The position numbers and the translations under genes are program-made. This document shows positions 33,347 through 45,800 of a stretch of 64,000 bases of DNA, piece after piece. This stretch comes from Vermamoeba vermiformis (Eukaryota > Tubulinea > Echinamoebida). Below the pieces are notes generated by a model. That model had not been told where the DNA came from, made no database searches, and saw only the letters and a list, made by a program, of their open reading frames with translations. Location: NCBI GenBank assembly GCA_045837725.1, contig JBEWZL010000213.1, positions 62,001 to 126,000 on the forward strand, written 5' to 3'. Position 1 is the stretch's first letter. Each line of letters begins with the position of its first letter.

Positions 33347-35197
33347 TTATTCACTTGCTAAATTATTTTTGGCACTTGACAAGAATAATTCAAAATAATC
33401 CATTCGTGCATCCACGTACATAATAATTTCTTGCCAAACTTCAATAGGCAACACTCGTGACCAACGACTGCGCGCCAATATCATAACGTTCATTTTCATC
33501 CTCCAAATTCTTTTTTTGGCGTTTTGTTTGTTGCGCTGGTTCAACATTAAAATTTTGTCTCTCATTGCTCGATGGATCGGGGTTAATTTTTGACCTGACG
33601 GCCAATTCGAGTCATTAGCGAATGAAATATACGGATTTGCTGTCAATAATTCGTGAAAAGCTTCAATCTTGCAGATTATGGGACCTAAACCAATTGTCGT
33701 CAAAGTTTTGTTGTTTTTTAATACTTTCAACAGATCTTCATTGTTGTTGTAACCGTACACTTCGATATCTCCAGTACAAGCGAACTCTTCTAAAGTGCTG
33801 TTCGTTTCTATCATTTCGCATAACCTATCGAATTCTGTCTGACCGAACATCATTTTGCTCTGATCAGCCACAAATCTTTTTAACGTTTTGTTCATCATCA
33901 ATTGCACAAGAAGTTCTGCAAGTATATGCTCGCCCAAATTTTTACGTAGCGTGACTGACATGATCCTTGTATTTTCGTTCAATACGGCAAATAAGTCGTT
34001 GATATGTTCAATGCTGGTAGAATTGTCGTATTTTAATGGATGTAAAACGCTGTGCTGGGTGATGGTAAGAGCTGAAATGTCGGCTGTTTTCAAATGTTCA
34101 ATATCGTACGTGGTACTCACTAAATTATTGACTCGGAATATATTCGTCAGACTGCTGTCATATGAGCTCACTTTTAATACATTGAGTCGTTTTTTGGTTA
34201 TTTCGCCGACAATTGACAGATCGACTTTAGCTTCTGGTCTTATTTCGTCTATATCCAGTGTTTGGACCGTATTATTGCTTAATAGTGCTTTGCAAATCAT
34301 AGAAAAGCACGTGCTGTCCATTTTGCACTCGCTCAGACGTAAAGAGGTAATGCTGGAATTTTGCGCGATCAGGTCTGCCAAATCTGGTGCGAATTTTGCT
34401 GGGATATCGCTCTTGGCTAAGCTTAAAGTATGTAGTTTGCTATTGTTCTTCAATGCCTCGAATAATGGCTCGCATTCGTCTCCGTAGACAGGGATCTCTA
34501 AATGCTGGAGTTGTTGAATGTTTCTAAATTTGGCCAGGTTGTTCAGGTTGCCTCTGTCGCCCGAGCGATTTATGCGCATGTCTACTATCATTGCGCCACT
34601 ACTTAAGTTACAGAGCAGTTCGTCCAGTACCGTTGACTCGATCTTGACATCCAGATGCGTAATGTTTTTAACAGTGTTGAGCCCTTGGAGAAGCTTCAAC
34701 GAAGTTCCTTTATAAGGCGTTGTTATTTGAAATTTAATTCCAGGGCTGGACATTATTTCTCGAAGGTGAAGGGCCGCATCTTCCAAGAAGTGGATTGTGT
34801 TACCGGGGCCGTCTTTGATTAATATAGTTTCTACGGTATTTGTATTTTTCAATGCATCGCTAAGTGCTTTGAGAATCGCAGGGCGGAAATTAGTTACATT
34901 GATTTGTTTGTGGTTTTTGATTTTTGTTTGAATCTCAGCCGCATCTCTGTCTCTCAACTCGCTATGTAAATTAAAAATTTCGATTTTGTTATTTGATAAT
35001 TTATTGGTTGATTTTTTCGATTTTGGTGGTTGTTTGTTGCTGATGTTGTCTACCTAAAACTTAGTTAAAAACTCGTCCCTTTTTACAAGAAATAATTCTA
35101 ATTACTAAGTAATTAGTAATTATGATCCACTTACATCGTCGTTGTCATCCTTCTCTTCTAGGGCCTGAAAATAATTTTGCAATTTTTTCTGACTCAT
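33347..35197 (-). CDS. Leucine-rich-repeat protein with C-terminal F-box-like motif and N-terminal PIP-box-like motif
   Basis: Two exons: 35197-35135 (21 codons) and 35053-33347, about 589 residues. The real start is MSQKKLQNYFQALEEKDD, whose residues 3-10 (QKKLQNYF) match the PCNA-interacting box Q-x-x-L-x-x-Y-F exactly. After a basic linker comes a series of ribonuclease-inhibitor-like LRRs (e.g. LHTLSLAKSDIPAKFAPDLA, ITSLRLSECKMDSTCF, VQTLDIDE). Near the end LPIEVWQEIIMYVD looks like an F-box helix pair, unusual at the C-terminus. The combination would suit a substrate adaptor working at replication sites, but that is inference from two short motifs. Confidence 0.82.
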
Positions 35198-35366
35198 TTC
35201 AATGCGCACCAACTAAGGTATATGACGGTGCTACTTCGTTGAGTTGTTACAAGCAAGATCATATTACAGCAGATTTCGTTCTTGAGATTTACGGGACCGG
35301 TTGTGTCACAAAAAAGCTAGTTTAAGAATGACGTGGTAGAGGCGTCTATGAACTAGATCCGTTTAT

Positions 35367-37705
35367 TTACGCTCGAGCTACAACATACAGGGCCTTAGAG
35401 TCCTTAGTTACAGTTTTCATGTCTTTGCCTAAGAACTCGACGTTGTTCAACTCCCATCCGGATTCGACGAAACTTTTCTTGAAGTCATCAACAGAGAACA
35501 TACCAAACTTGTTCAAATCGAATAATTTTGATATTTTAACGTCCACTCCGTACGTCACAATCGTGCTGCTTTGTGAATGAGACAGTACATTGTTGTCGTC
35601 AATGTGATTGAACTCCTTAACTTCAACCTAGAACATATATAATCAGAAAATACAGTAATATTATAATATAAACTAAAGTTATAAGGTAATTTGTTATTTT
35701 TGGTGTGGATCTGTACCTGGTGGATGCCGTCGATCTCATAATTAAAAGTTCGGCTGTTATTATATTGATCGCGTTGTTCGTGGATATAATTAGGTGTGTT
35801 AAATATAAGCACACCGCCGACCCTTAATTTGCTTCTAATGGCTCCCAATGTCTTCGTCAATCCTTCAACCGTCATCGCATAATTAATGGCTTGTCTAATC
35901 ACACATGCATCGTAATTTTGGTTAGGAATATTCGCCAAATCTTGCATTTTCGTTTGAATAGTCGTAAACTTGCCCCTAATATTGAGTTAGTCTTTTAAGG
36001 AAATTTTTTGGATTCGGATGTGGATCTTACGAAGGGTTCAAACTTTGAACTTTAGCAGACGCTACTTGAAGCATTTGAGCACTTTGATCGGCAAGTGTTA
36101 TACTCTTAAATCCATTGGATAACAATGACGCCGACACATCGCCTGTACCGCACGCCAGATCCAAAATATTGGCCCCTCTATTCTCCACTTTATGCGATAC
36201 TAACTGCACAAAATCAGGTGCAAATTGGAATCTCCTACAAAACATGATATTAATACTAAGATTTATGAGTATGAGGTGCCTAGACTTACTTATAAATTAC
36301 GTCGTATTTTTCGGGGAATTTGAAGTACGAATGCTCAACGCCAATTACTTCCATAACTTCGTTCATATCTTGACCTACGACAATAATACCATGATCTAAT
36401 ATTACCATGTTAATCATAACATTTTTAAGACTGACTGGTGGATCCGACGTACCTAACAATTCTACGATCTTTTGGTCCTTCGAGAAATAGAACATGACTT
36501 CATCAACATCTTCTTGCGTGCCAGGCGAATAGTCAATTTCAGTCTTATTGTCACATCCAGGGAATATATGCGCGTGTACGATCAAATTGACGTCTTTTCT
36601 CGTGTCGAAAATCTTCGCTGCGAGGTTGGCATTTAACGACGCTTTTTTGCCCTCAGTAGAATGAGTATTCAATACTCGTGCGTTGAAATCTACTGAAGAC
36701 ACGTAGACCACGTCAGTATGAGGAATCAATCGCTTATTGCTGCCACGTGCTGTGATGAAAAATCCTTTGTTTTCGGGGGTACGCATCGCTACGAATCCGA
36801 AATGATGTTCTTCGTTGTTTTCGAAATAGGAATGGAACAGACCATATTTAAAGCCCGTCTTAATGTGTTCTACCATCTTGTTGATTGGTTCTGAATATGT
36901 CTGCAAATATTCCTTATCGTCATGTACGACAGTTTTGTAATGTCGTCTTAAAAATTATATATTAATATTAGCGTTAAATATAATAATAAGGATGTTACCT
37001 TGACATTCTATGTTCGATTTGAGGCACTAATTGCTCGGCTAAGTTATTTGTAGGGAACAATCCTTTTTCTGGAGTAATAACCAATTTAAATTTTCGTTTT
37101 TTGTCCTCGACGAATCCGCACGCCACCGTCAAATTGCAATGATTCTTAATACCTTATACATCGTCATATATTAGTATAAATATGCTATGATTTTATTGTT
37201 CGTACCGTAGGCGTAGGCCTCGTCTACCAGCTCAGTGAACGATTTGTAACTCTTGAACGGCGAAAATCCGACGAGGAATGTCGTTGGACTCCATTTCTTG
37301 GATTTTTGGAGCAAAGAAGGAAGCTGTTTAACCGAATCATCTAAAACTAAAGTTAAACTTGCGGTCCATCTGGATGTGGATCTTACTTTCGACGAACAAG
37401 AGGTTGTTAGGTATGACGACGACGTCTGCTGTCTTATTTTGCAACAATTCTTGCGTTAGCTTCTCGTACTCTTCAATCGTTGTAAAGTGATGACCGCATG
37501 CTCGATCCGAGACAAGATGACCTCGTTGGGAAATCGTGTGAACCTCATGTCCTTGTTCAATCAAAGCAATAACAAGCTCTATATAAATCCTGCTATTAGT
37601 ATTACATCTATGAATAAAGTATGAGGCAGCCTTACTTTGTTGAACTTTCGTTGCTTTCAGGCCAAAAGGCAACTCTGTAGCACCGCACAATACGAGCACT
37701 TTCAT
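35367..37705 (-). CDS. CoaB-like + class II aldolase + SAM methyltransferase fusion
   Basis: Exons join in frame from ATG 37705 to the stop at 35367. Segment 1 resembles the CoaB (phosphopantothenate-cysteine ligase) fold: KVLVLCGATELPFG, then HHFTTIEEYEKLTQELL with VVVIPNNLLF, the KKWSPTTFLVGFSPF strand, and LTVACGFVEDKKRKFKLVIT. Segment 2 (~36950-36290) is a class II aldolase/adducin domain with GFFITARGSNKRLIPHTD, the zinc-type HAHIFPG and MVILDHGIIVVG. Segment 3 (~36240 on) is a class I methyltransferase with the SAM loop ILDLACGTGDVSASLL and LRVGGVLIFNTPNY. Splice junctions between the segments keep frame, two of them using AAG acceptors. The substrate is unknown. The aminotransferase gene ends 75 bases upstream and may be the N-terminal part of the same protein. 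Confidence 0.85.
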
Positions 37706-37780
37706 TTGATTTTTTGACAGTGATTTCTTCTCGACAGTCACAACTTATGTTAGAAGTGTCAGTAGGATATGATACTACGA

Positions 37781-39403
37781 TTATGAAATATTGGCTTCAC
37801 AAACCGTACCTTCGGAGGTTATTCCGATCTTTTTGCAAACGGCAGCTAACCGTTCCAAGCCTTCAACTAACTTCTTATCTTCGTTTAATACGAAATTAAT
37901 TCTGCTGTCAAACACCGGCAGTTGTTCGAGATAATGAAATTGATTGCCTTCAAGTTCCAAATTAAAATTTTCTTTCGCTTCCTTAAATAGCAAGTCCATT
38001 TGCTCTTTCGTGATCTTCTTGAATACTATATTTAGAAATACTCCGCCTTCAGGCACAGACCAGTCAATTATTCCGTTTTGTTTCGCTTGACTGAACAAAG
38101 TCTCCAAAGTTTTCAACGCCAAATCTCGCTTTGCTCGCATAAAACTTCTTAAATCTTGCAATATTAAATCTCGATGATTATTAAATACTTCAATGCACGT
38201 TTGTTGGCTCAGAGTTGAGGTAAATAAATCGTTCGTAATCTTCAATGAATGTAGTCGTCGATTTGCAATTAATTTTGTTCCAATAATGTATCCTATTCTT
38301 AGACCAGGTCCTAATATTTTTGAAAAACCTCCTAAGTAGATCACGTGGTCTGAGGCGAGCTCGAAAATAGTGCTCGGTCTAAAAATAATTATTAAATTAA
38401 TTCAAAGCAACAAAAGTGCATATTTCGGCCATACTATTGCTTAATATAAATAATTTAGTGAATTTTATGACTTACTTGAAATTTCCAAAGTGGATAAGGT
38501 CGTACGGATTGTCCTCAATAATAACGCAATCGTATTCTTTAGCCAAATGAGCTAAATTTTGCTTATCGTTGATTGATAGACTATATCCACTAGGTTGAGC
38601 GAAATTACTTGTTAAATAAACCACGCATGAGCCTGTGTAACGGCAAATTAGTCGCGTCAAAAGATGCGAGATTTTAGCGATAAATTATTAATAATACACT
38701 TAAATATAGTATTTAAGTACCTTTTGGGTTATTTTTGACGAGTTTTTCAACTTCAGAAACGCGTTCAAATTGATGGCAATGGATCCCTTTCGATTTCCAC
38801 TCTTTAGCGCTTCTAATGGCACCAAAGAACGAAGGTGCTTGTAATATAGCGTGCTTTCGATTGGAATCTTCTAACAAGAAGTCAAACACGAGATTGATAG
38901 CTTGTTGTCCAGAGGACGTTACGCGCACCGATTCCTAAAATTAAATTATCGTCAAACCAGTAACTTGAAGACCTTAGTCCTATCATTTCACCTTATTTGA
39001 AAGGTTAAGTAAAATAGCATTGATAAGCGATTGATTTGATTGCTCCAAGATAAATTTGTCTCGTCAAGATCCAAACGTCAGAGAGTTAAATTTAAGTCAA
39101 ATTATCTAAACGATATTTTACCAAATATTTTCGCTTTGCTTTAAAGTACTAAAGGCAGTCAAAAGGTGTATTAAATTTAAAATTCAAAATAATTTGCTAG
39201 CGGTCTAAATTCGCACTACTTACGGCAGCTAAATGAGGGAAATGCATCTTAATGATATGTTCTCGAAGTTTTATCTCTCCTTTAGCATCACCGTAGTGTA
39301 AGAGCTCGCGCACATCCACTCGTGACAAAGCATCTTGTAGAATCCGCTCCAAGAAGGGGATTGACCCTAACGAGCCACTAGTGAAGCTGATCTTGTCTGT
39401 CAT
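37781..39403 (-). CDS. PLP-dependent class I/II aminotransferase (2-aminoadipate/kynurenine type)
   Basis: Starting at ATG 39403, exons at about 39403-39224, 38934-38720, 38650-38475, and 38380 onward give a fold-type I aminotransferase: FTSGSLGSIPFLERIL, RVTSSGQQAINLVFDFLL, VYLTSNFAQPSGYSLS, the PLP-binding Asp in CVIIEDNPYDLI, and the Schiff-base Lys in YLGGFSKILGPGLRIGYI, ending with VPEGGVFLNIVF. This matches the MocR/2-aminoadipate/kynurenine transaminase branch. Read straight on, it stops at 37781. Alternatively the GAAG|GTACGG donor can splice to TTGTGACTG.. after CATAAG and continue in frame into the CoaB-like gene. The first intron (about 290 bases) is long for this genome. Confidence 0.83.
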
Positions 39404-39840
39404 TGTTCATATTTTTAAACAATAGTCTTTTTGGCGTTTTTGTTTCACGTCAGAAAAATCCCCAAAAAGTTTGAACTTCTTCATCCACAACCACAATTGT
39501 GTTTGCGAAATTAATAGCATTTGCTGAGTATAGATATTTATTAAGGTATATAGTATCATATAATCCGTCGAAGCGCAGTGTTCTCGAACTAACCGTTTCA
39601 TCCGATCACACGAAACAAAATCCGTTACAAAATTCAATAATGCATATTAATGACTATACATAAAGATCTTATTGAAAGTATACATTAATGAGCCCATTTC
39701 TATTGAAATAATCGTGGCTATTTTTAACTTTAAAAATTATCGCCTTTCATTAGACGAAGCTTTTGCGGTGAAGAGTAACTCAGCTCTCAGTTACAATTAC
39801 TACAAACATGACTATATTAGATTTGTAATATATTTACGCC
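39404..39840. other. Divergent promoter region
   Basis: About 435 AT-rich bases between the aminotransferase start (-) and the co-repressor start (+). No gene-like sequence seen; it presumably serves both promoters. Confidence 0.4.
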
Positions 39841-42800
39841 ATGCAATCTAATAATAATCCAACGAGTTCTAATACGCCGGCCAATAATGTTCCCAATGGC
39901 TCGAGCAATGAACAAAGTAATCGAAGCTACACGCCTAAGCCTTCAAGGGAGCCAGGCAATGGCCCAGATAATGTAGATTCGTATGACCAAGGTCCTGGAT
40001 CAGGGTAAGTTTGTTTTTTCGCGGTTACCAGAACTAATCCATTCTTTCAATAATCATATATATTTGTATATTTGCGTTTATAATTACATATATATGGTGT
40101 ACTAATTATATTAGGGGTATATGAATTTTTAAAAGCATTACTAAGCCCAAATTTTGTTTATTATAATATTCTGGATTCTTCGCCGACTATTCCAAACATT
40201 TAAAAAATGAAATACCGTCATATAATAACATATTATAATTATATAGAGGAAGATATGGTGGTCCCTACTCGCGGGACTTCAGAGATCGCGACGATCGAGG
40301 CCGATCGAGGTTTACCGGGTAATTCAATTATTATCGAAGTTTATGAATAATACGTACTTACATTATACTATTATAGTAGCTTTAATTCATATAGAAGACC
40401 TTCTAGACCTCGTGATGAGCTCAGTCCTCCTCCCGCGAAAAGAAGAAAATTAGACGGTGATGATCCAGACCTGCCGCCATTCAAAAGATACGATGATTCA
40501 CCACCTTATTATAACAACAATAGATATGGCAGTCATTATAACTCATATGATAGGCAATCAGATTGTGAGTATCGAATATTAAGCAAACTACGATAATTTT
40601 CAAAAGTTATTGATCTGGTTAAAATCACCGGTCTTATAATTCATTCGTGACATTATATAGTTGCCATATTAATATACGTGATGCTAATTATGCTTATAGT
40701 TAACAATAAGGACCGTTATTTGTCGAACTCGGGTCCGCCATCTCGACCGTACAACAACTACAATAACCAAGACAAGCCTTTTTATCAACGCGACAGAAAT
40801 TTCCGCGAAGATTACAGACCACGTCAGAACTTTGGGTATGCAAATAGAACAACGATTTATATAGTAGTACTAACTCCTTATAGCAACAAACGTTTCTTCT
40901 CACGCGGCGGAGGTCCTCATAAAATGGGCCGTGGCGGAGGTTGGTATCAAAACAGAGATGACCGCCACGAAGGAGGAGGCTACAGAGACACGCCTTATGA
41001 ACGACGAGACCGCTGGGCGCCACGTGGTCGATATGACGACCGAGGTGGATGGGACAGAGACAATTACCGCAACGAAAACAAAGATCGCTGGAACAATTAC
41101 AACCCACGGTACAGACGCGACGATCGGGACAACAACGATACCGGCCGTGAAAGTCCTCGTGGCCGTCGACTGTCAACTTCACGATCACGCTCTAGATCTC
41201 GTTCTCGATCTCGCTCCAGATCGCGATCTTACTCCCCGTCATCTCCGAACTACGGTGCATCTCCCAGTTCGCCGAGATACGCGCCCACATCACCTCCAGT
41301 GGCGTCTCGAAGTCGTAGTGCGTCACCAGCGCCATTAAATGCAGACAACAAATACGCACCTACTTCACCTGTCTACGCAAGAGAGCGTTCACCGCCACCT
41401 CTTAGGGCAGAAAACAGATACGCCCCGACATCCCCCACTTACTCGCCAAGTTCACCTGTGAGTACCTCACCTTACCGAGCAACTTCACCGCCACCCTATG
41501 CCCCGACTTCACCTGTGTACACTACCAATAGCACCCGACCAGCGGATAATAAGTATGGTGGACCTTCTTCGCCGAGTTACTCACGTGACCGCTCTCCTCC
41601 ACCACGCGAACAATCGCCACCGCGCATGCGTGACAGAGCACCGTTGTTACCACTTCGTGATCGATCACCGCCACCACGTGACAACTCACCTCCACCCAGA
41701 GAAAGGTCTCCTTATGTCCGCGATAGATCTCCGCCTCCACGTGGTCGATCTCCATTCAATCGTGATAGATCACCCCCTCCACGTGACAGATCGCCACGCT
41801 ACTCGCCTCCACGTTACTCGCGCTCACCTTCACCTCGTGGACGATCACCAATGCGCGACCGATCTCCGCCTCCTCGTCACGATTCATTCTTCGGAGGATA
41901 TCGACGACCATTCCAACCACGTGACAGAAGAAGTCGATCGAACTCACCTCCCCCAAGATCTCCGCCATACAGCCCACGAGGCCGTTATGGTCCCCCTCGT
42001 AACATGCCTGCACCGAGACCGATGAAGCCTGTGCCTACCAATTCGCTCAGCAACAGCGGTCCTTCACCGAGTCCCTCACCTGGTCTGCCAGACGCGTCCA
42101 AGAGCAATTCTTCGTCGCAGAAAACACCCACAGCGAGCCCTGTCAAGCCTGTAAATCCCAGCCCTGTCAAGCCACCCTTGTCCTCGCCAGTTCAATCTAG
42201 TCCAAGTTTCTCACGTGGCGCTGCGTCTACTTTGCGACATAGCGTGGCTGGCTCTCACCCAGCTGCCCCAGCTAACGGCAAAAGCGCTCGTCGTGACATG
42301 ATCTTGATTGAAATTGACAACAAAGACAACGAGATCATGAAGGCCATGAAAGAGCTCGAAGATTTGAAGAAAGAGAAAGACAGGCTGTTCAAGGTCTTGG
42401 CTGCTAAGAGAGAACAACTCGAGGCTGAGATGAAGAAAGCCAACGAGCCTAAAGAGCCAGTTGAAGAAGACAAAAAAGTTCCCACGCAATCTGCGGAAGA
42501 GCTGCAAAAGGCTGCCGAGCAAGAAGAAAAGAGATTACGCGACTCAGTCAGCGAACAAAGCAAGTTCGTGCAAATGGATATGGACGCATCTAAGCCCTTA
42601 TTCGAGCGCATTACGGAGTATAACAAGAAGATGGCCAGTTCAGCTTTGGATCCGCTCAAAAAACTGTTCCCGTTCGAAACTCCCAAGGCAGTCTTCCAAG
42701 GCAAAGAACTCTCAGTCAAGTTTAAACACCTCTCTGAGATGCCTTTCTTGATGGACAACTTCAAGGTCTTTGACAAACTACGCCCTGCGTTGATCCGAAT

Positions 42801-45800
42801 CCGTCAAAAACGCGTTGTGGATGCGCGCGAACGCGAGAGAAAGATCCGCGACAAGTACGTTAACTTGGTGCACAAATGGAAAAGACGTTTGCAACAACAA
42901 AGACAGCTGCGTCGTCAACAAAAGCTTGAAGAAGAAATTAAGAAGCAAGCTGCTGCTGATCGAGGTAAGTTTTCAGATCGAGCCGCTGATCGGATCGGAT
43001 GTAGCGAGTTCTTGCTTAGTAAGTGGTGACCCGAACACGATGTTGCAAAGCGTCTCGGGCACGACCACACTAACAAGAATGCACCGCTTCCCGTCCGATC
43101 AGCGAAGTTAAGCTTGTTCAGGCCTTCTTAGTACTGGGGTAGGAGACTACCTGGGAATCGGAGGTGTTGTGCTCTTTACTTTTTGTTTTTGCTTCGTGTC
43201 ATAATACCCGACACTCACTATTATTTTTAATAGAAGGAAAAGGTCGAGGACGTGTTATTGGTCGTCGATTGACTTTGAGATCTTCTGCCAAGGCGATCAA
43301 CAGCAAAGATATGCCGGCGCAAATAGATCTTGGAGAAGAAGGCGAGAGTTATCAATACAGCGCACAAGAAGAAAAGCTTAGGCGTTTGCAAGAAAAGAAA
43401 GACTTCGAGTCTCGTTTCTTGCGAACACTCGCCATCGTGCCTGCCATGATCGTAGATCCAGATCGCAAGAAGCTGAAGTTCATCGATAACAATAGACTAG
43501 TAGAAGATAGTATTGCTGCTTACAAGGAATATCGTTCACGACACTTGTGGTCCGAGGAAGAAGAAGAGATTTTTGTCAAGTACTATCTCAAGTACCCCAA
43601 GGACTTCGTTAGGATTGCTTCGTACTTGCCTAACAAGTCTACCAAGGACGTCATCTACTACTATTATAACCACAAGATGCGTCTCAACTTGAAAGAACGT
43701 GCCCGTGCTGAAGACGAGGAACGAAGACGAAGCGATCCGACACGTGGCAGGTACCTCGATGAGACTGAAATGCACACGTTTGGCACGTCTGTCGATTGGG
43801 TGAATGGCTCGAGTCGACGAGGATCTATTCGTCTCTCAGACAAGCCTGCTGTCAATTACTCAGAGCGCACAGCCCTCCCCGTCATGACGCCCCCGCCTCC
43901 GATGGACAGAAGAAGACTTGACATCCCTGAAAGACCGTCTTCAGCCCCTGGTCCTGACGAAGCAACGCGATGGTCTGAAGCAGAAAAAGAATTGTTCAAG
44001 ATTCATTTTGCCAAGCATCTTAAGGACTTCAAGGCCATTTCAGACGAGATCAAAACGAAGAACATTGCGCAAGTCAAGAACTTCTATCATAACAATAAGA
44101 GGAAGTTAGGGCTCGATAAGATCCTCATGGACGCTACAAACGCCCAGGCTGCCGCAGAAAAGGCTGCCGAAAAAGCAGCGGCGCAAGCTCAACAAGCCGT
44201 AGCAAAACCAGCCCCACTGCCTGTAGTACCAGCCATTCCAACAAGCAACACGCCACCGCCGGGCGCAGGTGCAGCTAAAGGCCGTCGAGGCAGACCTAGA
44301 AATACCTCGAAATCAGTTACACCGACAAACACAGCGCCATCTGCTTTTGCGATGCCAACAGGTCCGACTGTAATGACGCAGCAACAACCGAGTCAACAGG
44401 CCAATCTCAACGTTGTGTTGCCAACATCAGCTCCACAGCCTTCAACTCCTACCACGAGCCCTCCAGTCCAACGTGCCGCGACACCTGTCGTTAAAGAGAG
44501 CACCTCGCCGCTGATCCAGCCTATGAAAGCCCCTTCCAAAGACAGCAACGACAAGATTTTGACGAGCTCGCACTGGACAGACGGTGAAAAACAGATGTTT
44601 TTGCAGTACCTCACCGTTCACGGCAAGAACTGGAAGATGTTGTCGGATCTGATTCCCACGAAGACTGTCAACCAGATCAAGAACTATTACCAGAACTACC
44701 GCAACAAGCTTAACCTCGATGAATTGTTGCCCGAAAGTGATCGCAACGCTGGCCGTGGTCGCGGCAAGAAACGCGGCAACTTGAGCAGACCTCGCGGTCG
44801 TCCACGCAAGCCCAAGGACGAAGAATCAGGTGCCTCCACACTTGCTTCACTTGATGCTCCAGCTCGTCGTTCTCGCATCTCATCGCTGTTGAATGACTCG
44901 GATACATTGGAAGACATTCGAGCCAGCGACCTCCGTGGCCATGACGATGACGAGGACAGCATGATGGGTACGTAAATACACTTGATAATGATTAGGGATG
45001 TATACTAACGATAGCATTTAGATGACAACTACGAAGATGACGACGAGGGCGGTGATGTTATGGACGTGGATTACAGCGAGAATAGCGTCATTGAGAACGA
45101 AACCAGTCAAGACGTCAAGTCGTACAACAACGCGCACGATGAACGAAGCGAGAGAGAAGTGATCACGAATGAGAACACTAACACTAGTGTCAACAACACT
45201 AACAGCAACGCTGCCTTTACTGACGCTGAGCAAATGGACACGAGTGACTCGGTTGCACAGACCAAACAAGTCGAGCCAGCCGTTGAGACCTCTTCTCAGC
45301 CGAAACATGAAGACAAGCCACAAGAGAAACCTGAGCAACAGCACACTGAAGCTAAGGTTGAACACGTCGAGGAGAAATCGCACGACGTGCTTCAAGTGCC
45401 CGAACAAGTGTCAGAACAAGCCGCCCCAAAGTCCGAACCAGCTCCCTTGGCTGAGCCTGTGTCTGAAGCTCCAAAGGCCGAGCCCCTGGTGCCAGAGAAA
45501 GCTGTTGAAGAGAATTCCTCGAGCGCTAAAATGACCGAGGACGTTGAGATGTCTGAAGCTCCTCAAGACCAAGCTGAAGAACGTCAAGAGGCTGAAGTCC
45601 CAGTTCAAGAACAGCCCGTAGCTGAAACTAGCGAAGTTCCTGAGCAGCATAATGCACAAAGCAGCCAGCCCTCAGTGCCAGAACAACACGTCGAAGTCCC
45701 TGCAGATAATACTAGTGCTCCTGTGGTCGCTGCAAGTGAGCCTGAAGCGTTGGAAAAAGATGACAGCGCGACGGTGCCTAACGCTGCTGTTCAAGAAAGT

